The position numbers and the translations under genes are program-made. Below, piece after piece: positions 12,701-22,700 of a DNA stretch of 64,000 bases; positions within the stretch are counted from its first letter, which is position 1; each line of letters opens with the position of its first letter. The stretch spans positions 40,575,963 through 40,639,962 of the forward strand of contig NC_091936.1 in NCBI RefSeq assembly GCF_041260155.1, in the 5' to 3' direction. Below the pieces are notes generated by a model. That model was not told the DNA's origin. It ran no database searches and saw nothing but the letters and a program-made list of their open reading frames with translations. Origin of the DNA: Ptychodera flava. Taxonomy: Eukaryota > Hemichordata > Enteropneusta > Ptychoderidae.

Positions 12701-14746
12701 GTAAGCCTATGCCCATGCATTAACATACCTGAGCAGCTCTGTAATCCGGAATGTTGGCAAGTCAGTGGCATGTATTCCTTGTCATTTTATCCCATTTTGT
12801 TCAAATCCATGACGTGCCATTGTTCTTTTATAGAAAGAAACTATTGCCCATGCAATTAACTAATGTGTGAATTGAAGAGGACTACTTGGGTGTATCTAAA
12901 TTACAATCATAAAATGACTATAAAACTTGTGAAAGCAATTAAATATCACAAATATTCCATTTATGATCACATACTGTATAATATCATAGCAGTTATGTCG
13001 TAACAACTGTATCATAGCAACTATCACAGCAATAATTTGACAGGACTGAGCTGTGTCCCATTAACTGCATCATGGTAATTACTTCCCTGTTAAGCAAGCA
13101 AGCTTTAATCATCAGGAAAGGATACGTCCAGCATGGTGATCATGACACGGCAAGTTTCCAAGCTGAAAGCTACAGGAAGAATGACATAAGAAGGAATGAC
13201 ATTTACAGGAAGATTAAATTTCAATATTTGGAATCATGTTTCCTGCTGAAGTGTGTTGTAGAATTACCATAAGAAGTGCTTAGGTATTTGAGATCCTGTT
13301 ATTTACATTTTTGAGATCATATTTCCAAGCTGCAAGCTAAAGTAAGATTACACATATGAAGTTTTGATATTTTGAAATCCTGTTAAGAAATACATGAAGA
13401 ACATCAGCTGTGTGAAGTTTTCCTAAACCATGGTATTTAAATTAGGGTAAGCCTAAGATGATCACATGATTATGGCTGACAGATATTCCGTGGAAACTCT
13501 ACCACATAGAACAAATTAAAAAAAAAACCATATTTGAAACAACACCAAAATATACTTACGAGTAAAACTGCCATGAAAATTGGCTCTTGTCAGACAAGCT
13601 TGCAATTCAGTTGCCTCTATCTGTCCATCCTGATATTGAGTAAATATGACGATTACATTTTTTAAAAATTTCTGTACTTGAACATAACAAAACAATAAAT
13701 AGACTTTGGCACGCTGTAAATTTGATTGATTGATTGATTGATTAAAATACATTTATTGTTAGCATTGTGATGAAATTGTAATAAAATAATGGTCAAATAT
13801 CCTCTTATTCTGATTCTCGCCCATTCTTAAACACTGCTGTTCAATCATGATTCAATTGATAGCCTTGAAGGATGATTTGTAATTGTTAATTAACATACAA
13901 GCAGTTTGAGAAACAATAGTGGAATCAAATGTTGCACCACACCATTTACACATTTGATGTAAAATGTCGCAATATGGTGGCGGCCTAACAAAAGAAAATG
14001 TTTAGATACAGCAACTTTGTATTTAAATCTGAGAAAAAAATTTGCATGTAGGCCTACATCGTTTCACAAACGCACCATTAGAATCCTGATGGAGTACACG
14101 GCTTAGATATGAAAATGCACCTACATGTCCAGCGACTGCCGAGAAGTATCCCCACAGCGGATCTGGGTTACCTTGAAATTGGGGGTGTTGAGGATAACCG
14201 CCAAACTGCAATTAAAATGACATGGGATGGTAAAGTTACCACTACTTTTGTCACAGAAATGCAGTGGTCGTAAGTGCAACCTAGTCGCTTAAACGGTCAA
14301 GAAAAGGAAATTTTTGACTGCAAAGGTTTCCGATGTTTGATACGTCAAAATTTTACGTCACACGTGACGTAAGTCTCGGTCCACCACGATCGATATATTT
14401 ACTAGAACGGAATTTCGTTTAGTTTTGCTCGGATTTGAAACCTGTAAACCAAGTGATTGCTTGCTCATTATTGGACATCTATATCTACGTGCGCTGAACG
14501 CAATGTATACAAACAGGAGCCAGACGCCAGACGTAAACCTGAACAGCACGCTATCATATACAGCCCCATAGCAACAGGACGCCAAAACGTTCGGTCTCCG
14601 ATGTTAGGCAAAGCCATTACTTTCTAATGACAACTCCAAGCGAGGCACCATCGATGTAGATCGTTGTGTATCTATCTAACCCATCCTGGGATTCAAAATC
14701 GAGGATTCGCACCACTACGCACCTGGATATTCACGTGTATCGCCAT
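9741..14746 (-). CDS. SRI: Sorcin/grancalcin-like penta-EF-hand protein, gene A
   Basis: Minus-strand gene of eight exons: 14746-14723, 14205-14125, 13629-13560, 13169-13126, 11801-11654, 11190-11074, 10413-10355, 9767-9741. All junctions are GT-AG and phases agree, giving about 189 residues (human sorcin 198). It has the DPLWGYFSAVAG motif, a degenerate EF1 (DGQIEATEL), canonical Ca2+ loops in EF2 (DRDFSGKMGFNE) and EF3 (DRDRSGTMDAHE), a degenerate EF4 (GGHITFDDF) and an EF5 of the dimerisation type (FKRRDQ...FQYDD), ending FLRCTLCL. Group II penta-EF proteins are cytosolic Ca2+ sensors that move to membranes when Ca2+ rises; sorcin regulates ryanodine receptors and other partners. The Gly/Pro-rich N-terminal tail is short here, and the first exon (MAIHVNIQ) is the least certain part. 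Gene B is its upstream tandem paralogue. Confidence 0.88.
10355..10413 (-). CDS. SRI: Gene A exon 7 (EF5 start)
   Basis: 59 nt, acceptor CCTTTCAG, donor GATGAT|GTAAGT, phase 1-0. With the preceding base it encodes DAFKRRDQMKNGTATFQYDD, matching DSFRRRD...FPYDD of sorcin. Confidence 0.93.
11074..11190 (-). CDS. SRI: Gene A exon 6 (EF4)
   Basis: 117 nt, acceptor TTTTTTTCAG, donor TCAG|GTATGT, phase 1-1. YNLSPQAFHVLLKRYAKAGG leads into a non-canonical EF4 loop with ITFDDFVALCVRLRALS. It is one codon longer than in gene B. Confidence 0.94.
11654..11801 (-). CDS. SRI: Gene A exon 5 (EF2 and EF3)
   Basis: 148 nt, acceptor ATCACTCAG, donor TTTG|GTAAGA, phase 0-1. It carries both canonical Ca2+ loops, DRDFSGKMGFNE and DRDRSGTMDAHE, joined by the helix with FKELWGCLSQWKQTFINF. 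Confidence 0.95.
12030..12724. mobile_element. Non-autonomous inverted-repeat element in intron 4 of gene A
   Basis: 13 bp perfect terminal inverted repeats (GTTAATGCATGGG / CCCATGCATTAAC) bound 695 bp. An inner inverted pair contains the string TTTTCCCGCCAAAATT and its complement (near 12193 and 12548), so the element folds back on itself. No reading frame of note. The superfamily is unclear because no target duplication could be separated from the ends. Confidence 0.6.
13126..13169 (-). CDS. SRI: Gene A exon 4 (helix leading into EF2)
   Basis: 44 nt between CTGTAG and GAC|GTATCC, encoding FSLETCRVMITMLD, the exact counterpart of FNLETCRLMVSMLD in sorcin. The donor GTATCC is weak, but gene B uses the same one. 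Confidence 0.92.
13560..13629 (-). CDS. SRI: Gene A exon 3 (EF1 region)
   Basis: 70 nt, acceptor AATATCAG, donor C|GTAAGT, phase 0-1. It encodes DGQIEATELQACLTRANFHG, aligned with DGQIDADELQRCL of sorcin. Same length and phase as gene B exon 2. Confidence 0.92.
13721..13743. repeat. (TTGA)n microsatellite
   Basis: About five GATT/TTGA units followed by TTAAAATACATTTATT. It could be the tail of an old minus-oriented retroposon, but no body is recognisable. Confidence 0.6.
14125..14205 (-). CDS. SRI: Gene A exon 2 (N-terminal Gly/Pro tail and EF1 start)
   Basis: Acceptor TTAATTGCAG, 27 codons from FGGYPQHPQF to GYFSAVAGH, donor CAT|GTAGGT, phase 0-0. It contains the DPLWGYFSAVAG segment characteristic of sorcin and grancalcin. 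Confidence 0.88.
14353..14372. promoter_or_regulatory. Paired CRE-like half sites enclosing an E-box
   Basis: TTACGTCA and TGACGTAA face each other across four bases, and the junction forms the E-box CACGTG. The motif sits in the CpG-rich 5' region of gene A, between its tentative exon 1 and exon 2. CREB/ATF and bHLH-ZIP factors bind such sites; occupancy is inference. Confidence 0.4.
14723..14746 (-). CDS. SRI: Gene A exon 1 (tentative start exon, MAIHVNIQ)
   Basis: ATG in a good context (ACAACCATGG), eight codons, then donor CAG|GTGCGT in phase 0, matching the phase of exon 2. The exon lies in a CpG-rich region. Gene B instead encodes its whole N-terminus in one exon, so this small exon rests on phase and position alone. 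Confidence 0.45.
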
Positions 14747-15683
14747 GGTTGTTGTTATTGTTGACGCTGAAATGGCGACGACGACGGTCGGTCTCTTGAA
14801 AAGTGAACTGATGGGCACTGGTGATCGGCGCCCTCAACATACTGCACTGTAAAATACTATAGCCTGCAGCTTATCTGTTCTGTTCACTGTTTGCCCTTCG
14901 ATAACAGTACAAGCTTTACCGCCACACTCCCTTACACAGCACAACCAAAAATTTTATAGAAATTACGTCCTCCTGCACAAGAAGTGTGTCTGATTTACAA
15001 AAGTAAATTTTGTATAACTCATATTTAAAAGCCTATCAAAGCTTAAATATGTGATAAGTAGAAATGTTTTACATGTAAGGCCCCTAGTAGTGGCCTTATT
15101 AAACAAGCAAAATTGTAAAAACTTTGTTTCTTTTCTTTGTTTAAGTTTGTAGTTAAGAATACATTGTTTGTATTATTTGTCGCATTTTTCCTCATACACT
15201 GGATTGACATTTGGTGGTCATTTATGTACTCTTACACACAGTGGTACAGTATGATTTTAGACATTTATACTATGATATCTAGTGGCAGCTGATATTTAGT
15301 TTTCATATTTGCAGTTTATGTCATTTTAAGTCCCTTTTTGCCCTTGCTTCTGAAAATCTTTGCTAAAGAAATAAAACCAATCAATCAACTGTACACAATT
15401 ACATGGTCTGGGCCTATCTATTCACTAATCATCTTCATGACTATTGTCTGTCTTCCACGGGTTCTTGTTGTGTACATGAATTTGTACGAAATACTTCAAG
15501 GGATGAATACCAACTGCAAATGTTGATGTAGTCTAAATGAAGGACACATCTACACCATTTTTGACAAAATAAAGAACAGATCTGACATGACTTCTTGAAA
15601 TCATAATTCAAAGGTATCATTGCATTTCTTGCATTGCCTGTGCAAAAAAAAAATGGTGGCATCTAAAATGAAAGTTTACTTAC

Positions 15684-15702
15684 CACCATCTTGTCCAGGA
15701 GC
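15684..15702 (-). CDS. Candidate microexon, unidentified gene
   Basis: 19 nt between AAAATTCAG and GGTG|GTAAGT. Joined to the exon at 18221-18321 (which ends with GA) it reads ELLDKMV, phase 2-0. The good donor and phase match are the only support. Phase 0 at its end would also fit exon 2 of gene A. Confidence 0.3.
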
Positions 15703-16613
15703 CTGAATTTTAATAGTATGATTACTGCTTCACTAGCTTCTAGAACAGTGAATAGCAACGGCCATTGACCTTAAACATGAATTACATGTCACACACAGCA
15801 TTTGATTTGATAGAACATGTCATAAGAGGCTAGCATTCTTCATGTGATTTCACAGGACACTAGCTTTTCAAAAAACTGGTGAGGGGATTGTAGAGCATAA
15901 TCATTTGACCGAGAGTGGGGTGTCATCTGAAAACTTTTATATGGTCGTGACTTGTCAGAAATGTAGCAGCCAGCTAACTTGAAAGGATGATTCTGTCTGT
16001 GAGTGAACTTGAAGAGCTCATCAGTCACAATGACTCATGTGAAATCAATAAAATATTATTTGTCAGCATGAATGAATGGTCCGAATGCACCACTAAGACG
16101 GCCCAGTCAATACATCAGAACACATCAAAAACAGTACCGGTAGTACGTGATGTGCTGTAAAACATATTGCACTACTTTTATTGTGACAATATAAATGCCT
16201 GTTGTATTACCCCTTGTGGCTATTTCCTTTATCTGCAGCCTACGGAAGGTAATATATTTCTGGTAATGCACACCCATATGGGTCATCAGAAGGTATGATA
16301 GCTGCCATGACTAGACAATGTGTTCAATATTCATAACTTTTCATGGCGGGAAGCACAAAATACCAAATCTGTTTTCACAATTAAAAGAAGATATTGTCAT
16401 TCAAACAATTATGTTATGTATCTGAGGAGTGATACTGTATCTCTGTTTATTTTCTGATCATGGGATGGCATTAATTATTTCAAAAAGATGTTATACTATA
16501 TCTATGAGTACATTCAGTGGTCTAAGTTCAAAGGCAAAAATGTTCTATTCCAAGACAAGTGATTTATCTCTCCAAACTAGCCCAGAAGACCAGGGAATAT
16601 TAAAGGTAGGGTG

Positions 16614-16675
16614 TCATCCCATCTGCCGCTATGCGTATGGGACCTCATCCCATCTGCCGCTATGCGTATGGGACC
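16614..16675. repeat. Tandem duplication of a 31 bp self-complementary unit
   Basis: Two consecutive copies of a unit starting TCATCCCATCTGCCGC and ending GCGTATGGGACC. Each unit can pair CCCAT with ATGGG into a small hairpin. Confidence 0.75.
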
Positions 16676-18220
16676 TAAACAATTAGTCTGATGCTATGCA
16701 CAACATATCCCAACATCCCTTGAGCACATCCAAAATTTTAAAATGACTGCAGTCGAAGCAGCTTCATATAAATGAGGTGACGCAACCAAAGTTTATTTGG
16801 CAAAGTCTTGTAATGATTGGAAGCTACAAACCTGGTGAACTACAAATGTTGATATTGCTTCACATTGCTCAATATTCATTGCCAATTTGCGGGAAGAGGC
16901 AATGTTTAAGAAAAAAGCCATGCAGATGCAGACAGAATGACCCCATCTCTTTAAAGGAATGGCATGATACAAAAATAGTGCATTATCCCAGTAATTTTCA
17001 GAGCTTTCACAAGGTATTGAATTCAAAGGGCCACAACATTGGAATCCGTTGACAATTTCACTGATCAGAGGACTATCAATGAGGTAAAACATGCACATTA
17101 TGTTTACTGTTGTACAACAGATCACTTTAATTTCACTTGTAAAGGTTACCATCATGCTACATACAGTACTATGGCCTTGTTTGACATGGCAGTTCCATTT
17201 GTGTCATGTTTTACCTGTAGGTTGTCTTTTCAGCACTGATCATAATAATTCTCAAATGAGCAATCATTGAACCACCACTGGTATTTTACTTAGTAGTCAA
17301 ATGAACATGGTTCATTTAAAGTGAAAAATGTAATAAAAGTGCAAAAGCTGCCAGCATTGTTAAAATAGTATCTGATGTCTGTCTCTAGTGATGTCTTGTT
17401 CATAAAACCTAATAACGCTACATAATGCACTTTGGCCGAGTACATGTACTTGAACAGTGAAATTATGAATACATCGCTTACAATATTACCATAAATATTA
17501 CAAAAACAAAGTCACAAGTTTACATCTGACAAGACTTAAAAATTACACGACTGATTGAAATTCTATTTATCTGTTGACAAACTTTCAAGCCATTTTGCTT
17601 GTTTGGATAACCTTTATAAATTTTTACTGGCCGTGACTTTTCTACAGCAAGTACATGGAGTCAGTTGTGAATACCAAAAGCATAAGCACACAGACGAACA
17701 GATGCTGAATGATGACTCATGGGTAAAGTAATGTGAGTTTAGTTGCTCTGAATTCAAGTCATTAGATTGGGGAGATGAGCAGTTCGACCACAAAAAACAT
17801 TGTTTGGCAGTTATTTTGAAAATTCAAGATTGTGTCTAAACAATTAAAAGAGTATACTGTGAATTGAGCCTCAATCAGTGAGATTTTGGAAAGTTTAAAG
17901 ATTCCACTGTGTTCTTGCAGATGATGTTTTTTCGTTTGTTTGTTTTGTAAGAAGCATACTGGCTTGTCATATCAGTCTACTGCCCTCACTCTGCAAGAGG
18001 GTGAAATGGTTGATACATTGATTTTCTTAATATTGGCCAAAGCACTGTCATCCTATTGTGCCAGTAAGTATAATATGAGCAATGTTGTAGTGATGGACAT
18101 TTCAAGATGTCTGTCAGAATGGGCAGAATGAGTTGTATAGCATCTACATGCATAGTGCGTGGTTGTACAGAACAAAAGCTGGCAAAGTTGTCTAATCTGT
18201 GAGTAATAGTAGTAACTTAC

Positions 18221-18321
18221 TCTTTCTCATCTCTAAGGACACGCTGAAATTTGGATATGAAAGGCTGGTTCTGTATAAAATGAAATGGTAAAGGCCAGTC
18301 TGTTCTCCACAATCTTGTCAC
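18221..18321 (-). CDS. Candidate exon of an unidentified minus-strand gene
   Basis: 101 nt between TATTGTGTAG and AAAGA|GTAAGT, phase 0-2, encoding VTRLWRTDWPLPFHF followed by IQNQPFISKFQRVLRDEKE. The aromatic and charged composition looks coding rather than random, and the strong donor supports an exon. It continues in phase into the 19-nt candidate at 15684-15702. I do not recognise the family and found no start exon. It could belong to a small gene between the sorcin paralogues, or be an alternative 3' part of gene B, whose exon 6 also ends in phase 0. Confidence 0.4.
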
Positions 18322-18656
18322 CTACACAATAATAACATTGTGTTTTCACTGGAAAGCATAATAAGCAGGTCTTTGTTTTGATTCTCACGTTAGTTATGCA
18401 TGAATGATACATTCAGTAACTGCCCTGTGCTCGCTGTCAACAAACATGAAATGTTGATACTCTGGACAGATGCGACAAACACAAAAGAAAACACTACATC
18501 ACTTATATTGAGTCTCTTGAAGTAACAGATCTGTGAAAAACAAACAGCAATTTAAGGCACTTTTATAAATACATGTTTTGAATTGAAATCAGCCTACAAG
18601 TCAATTGCTATCTCACTGGTGTGTAAAAATAAGCCTTAATACAGATACTTTACGGG

Positions 18657-18748
18657 AATTATTATCTCATCAATATAATTAAGATAATAATGTTAATGAG
18701 ACTTTATGTCAATTATTACCTATCAACATAATTAAGATAATAATGTTG
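18657..18748. repeat. Imperfect tandem duplication of an AT-rich ~47 bp unit
   Basis: Two adjacent copies share AATTATTA.CT.ATCAA and ATAATTAAGATAATAATGTT, with a few substitutions between them. Confidence 0.65.
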
Positions 18749-19741
18749 ATTCAGAAGAAAAATGAGTGATTCTTCTTCTGCAAGACAAGTCACTATATTG
18801 GCAATCAAAAGTATACCCTCCAGCAGCCTCTGTTACATTTACAAAGTATCTTGATATTTCTTCTCAGGATTAGAAAATGTTTGATAGATTATACATTGCT
18901 AAAGATAATTTTTGATACCGTGTAACCAATTCAACACCAGCTATTGTTGTCATACCCATTTCTATGTCCCTGTGTCAAGTTTCACTAACCACATGGGATT
19001 TGGATTAAAATTTGATGAGAAGATGCACAAACACTATGGTACAGTATTTGATACAGTTACCAGACTAACACATCATTTGTCTGGCCATTTTGTTCATTTC
19101 AGTTGACTTTGTGATACTGATCACATTCAAGACAATAGTAATAGAAATAGAAATAGTCCAGGCTGATCTTGCAACTTGCAAATGGAATTGCTGTTGTTGG
19201 AGTGAGTCACATTGAAACTTGTGAAAACTGAGATAATTAAGTTACTGGACTACGGTATTTCAAATTAGCATGGAGATACAGTCATGAGGTTTTAGATCAA
19301 CTTTTGCTGGGCGAGTTGGTGTGTATGGTCACAATTCCAAATCCTGAAGATATATTACTGAATTTCACACAGGGAAATACTCATGAGAATTCAAAGATGA
19401 CACTGCTGAAGTCTCACATTTTGATTGTAATCTTCTTCAATACCACACAAATGAAGAAATCTACAAGGATACGCTATGAAGAATCATTGCAATATTTGCT
19501 GATGCACTCTACAATGTTATGTTTGTAAAAATTCACTTTACTACGTAATCTTAAATGGTAAATCTAAGTTTGTTGCTGTGAAAAATATTATACACTGATA
19601 AAGTTAAAATCTGAGCTTGTCTTTCTTTCAGAACACACTCTGAATACTTTTGTGTTAGACTCTACTCTCTACGTGTGAATTGCACTGTGAATACAGCAGT
19701 TTCTTGATGCAGAATTTCATGTCAGGATCTTGGCAGTGCGT

Positions 19742-19768
19742 CTACATAAACATGGTGACCTGTATGAA
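19742..19768 (-). CDS. SRI: Gene B exon 7 (C-terminus)
   Basis: Acceptor CAACTTACAG, then FIQVTMFM and a TAG stop; same length as the last exon of gene A. Confidence 0.88.
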   Translation of the reverse strand, partial: FIQVTMFM

Positions 19769-22700
19769 CTGTAAGTTGAAAGAAAACATAATAAAAGTCA
19801 AGCATGGATACGTATAACCCTAAGTTTAGCACAGAATACCATGGCAGAAAGACAAGGGTACTGAGGATCATGTTTCAATCAGGTAATAGGCAACATTTCT
19901 GCTTGACCAAATTTTTTAAACACAGAAAGTGATCTCAGGCATCAATTCATATTTGTGCCTTTCAGTGAACAATAAGTTGTTCTCACACTCATCTCAGCAA
20001 TAGTTTCCAGTTTCATGCAAAGGTGAAGAATGAAAACAAATAAATGAAAGAATGAAATAAAACCCTTGGAAGGTGTTTTACTCACATCATCATACTGAAA
20101 ATTTGCCATTCCAACCCCCTGAGCGTCTCTCCTACGGAACTGATCTGAAATTTAGACAAAAAAAACAAAAGTATGTGAATTATGTAGCTATAGAGGGTGC
20201 AAGACCTTGTAACCATATTTATTTCGTCAACCACCTCTTGGGCAAGTTACTTTACATTGAAAACAAACAAAATTATTGCCAAGTGAAATTAAATATGTTG
20301 GGAAGTAATCTAATCTAAGCTTTGAGTAACATGCAGTCTTGGACAAGAATATTCTGTGGATTTTTTAAAGTGGTACTGCTCAGTGGTGTCTCATAGTGGC
20401 ACAGTTCACCGTTGATAATGGCGTAACTAGTGGTAACAGAGATGCTCACCTGTCAGGCCTCTAAGACGCACACACAGTGAGACAAAGTCATCGAAGGCAA
20501 CACGGCCATTTGTGGCATACCTCTTCATCAAAATGTTGTGTGCATTGGGACTCAGGTTGTAACCTAAAACATAAAAAGAAAGTATTTGATATGATAGGCT
20601 TTGTAAATATTTACACCAGGATTTTAAAAGAAACTCACGTCTTTGTTATGGCACTGTTAATGCACAGGAAGGCAATTGGCATATTTAATATTACACATTC
20701 TCTGCTTTTTGAAAAACCTACCATCATGCATTGGGCATCGTCAAGCAATAGATACTCTAAAAGGTTGTACGACTGGTATCAACCAGGAAGTCTTTTAGGT
20801 AAATTGAGCACTGCACATTGCAAAAATCTTTGAATATTGCAATTTCTTTCTCACAACAAAGCCCCATTCTCTTTCTGTTTATAACTTTTCCCCACAGAGA
20901 AAGCAGTACTCTAATGAGGCTAACATCATTACCACGTCACTTGCGAAATGCAGTGATTCATCACATCTTTGTACAACAAAAACAGTCTGGTTGGGACAGA
21001 CAATTCAATAGAAAATATGACTAGAATTGTATCCAAATCAAAGGATGCAAGACAGTGTTATGGTTTGGTATGTACCATGTTGGTAAAAAACGTGGACCTA
21101 ATTTTAGAAATATAGAAGTATGTAATGGTGATACTGGGTAGATATATTTATATGTCTTTGTTACACTATGTCACCTGTGACAGAGGTGTCAAGTAAGTTT
21201 ATTGGTAACTACTTAGAATGTGTCACATTCCTAGTTTTTGCTATTCTATGACCTTTTGACCTTAATATTGGTTTAGGACGAAGAGACTTAATGCAATATG
21301 CACATCGAGCGATGAGAAAGAGGAAGAAAATCTTCAGATTTTTTGTTATGGTTGAGAATTAATTGAATTTAACTTTTTCAACGAGGAAGTTAAACCATTT
21401 TATGCCAAACTGGAACACACTGTCACTCATTGTGTAATAAACCACATTCTCTTAATGATGTTGTGAACTAACAGTACTTTGCTACATGACAAACTGTTTT
21501 GAGTAACTGTTGCCATGTTAACAATGTGTAGCAAATTGTTTTACAAAGCCTTTCTATTTGGTGGATTCTTTTGTCACTTTGCCTCAGTCAACTTTGTGTA
21601 CACAGTGAATTTTTTAGTCCCCACGGACACCGTCCGGGGGGACTTATAGGTTTGGTCATGTCCGTGCGTCCGTCCGTTCACGCAGATATCTCAGAGACGC
21701 CTGGAGCGATTTTGTTCAAACTTGGTACAAGGATAGTACCCTACCTCATACAGATGCACGTCGATTTGTTTCACAATGCGATCAAATTTAGCCGTGTTAG
21801 AGGACTTTTTAGTTTTCACCTCCATAGACTCCCATGTATAAGGCAGTCCATAGACTCCCATGTATAAGGCAGTCCATAGACTCCCATGTATAAGGCAGTC
21901 CATAGACTCCCATGTATAAGGAAGTCCATAGACTCCCATGTATAAGGCAGTCCATAGACTCCCATGTATAAGGCAGTCCATAGACTCCCATGTATAAGGC
22001 CAAGAAAAATAAAAATTTAGTTTCTCATCGTATTCATATTGCAAAAAGGATGCAGTGACAGTTTTCAGTCCCCACAGATAAAGTCCAGGGGGCTCATAGA
22101 TTGGGTCATGTCAGTCCGTGAGTCCATCCATGTGAGTCCATCCATTCACGCAGATATCTCAGACACTTTGACAAAATGTCACGTGACCTTGGTGACCTTT
22201 GACCTCGAATATACATATTTGTCCATAACTCAGTAACCACAAGTGCTAAACCTTTCATATTTGGTATGATGGGACACCTTATGACGCCACATATTGTACC
22301 TCATTAATTATGTGCATATCTAATTTTGAGCGAGCCAATAGAGCTAGAGGTCTGATTTTTGGTATATAGGGATAACTTAGCAATACAATTTTTTTGCCAA
22401 AATGTCATGTGACCTCGGTGACCTTTGACCTCAAATATACATATTTGTCCATAACTCAGTAACCACAAGTGCTACACCCTTCATATTTGGTATGATGGGA
22501 CACCTTATGACGCCACATATTGTACCTCATTAATTATGCACATATCTAATTTTGAGCGAGCCAATAGAGCTAGAGGTCTGATTTTGGTATATAGGGATAA
22601 CTTAGCAATACAATTTTTTTTGACAAAATGTCACGTGACCTTGGTGACCTTTGACCTCAAATATACATATTTGTCCATAACTCAGTAACCTCAAGTGCTA

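Larger units (their letters stand above)
14747..19741. other. Intergenic DNA between the two sorcin-like genes
   Basis: The first few hundred bases are CpG-richer and probably include the promoter of gene A. The rest is AT-rich, with two short tandem duplications and two possible exons of an unidentified minus-strand gene (15684-15702, 18221-18321). A segment ending AAATAAAACCAATCAATCAA near 15387 resembles a retroposon tail, without a recognisable body. Confidence 0.5.

Noticed and set aside
16793-17155. 120-codon minus-strand frame between the sorcin genes
   Set aside because: No recognisable motif, unremarkable composition, no consensus acceptor or donor at useful positions.
21691-22044. 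Repetitive minus-strand protein with YMGVYGLPYTWESM repeats
   Set aside because: Pure product of the 26 bp minisatellite; several frames are open for the same reason.
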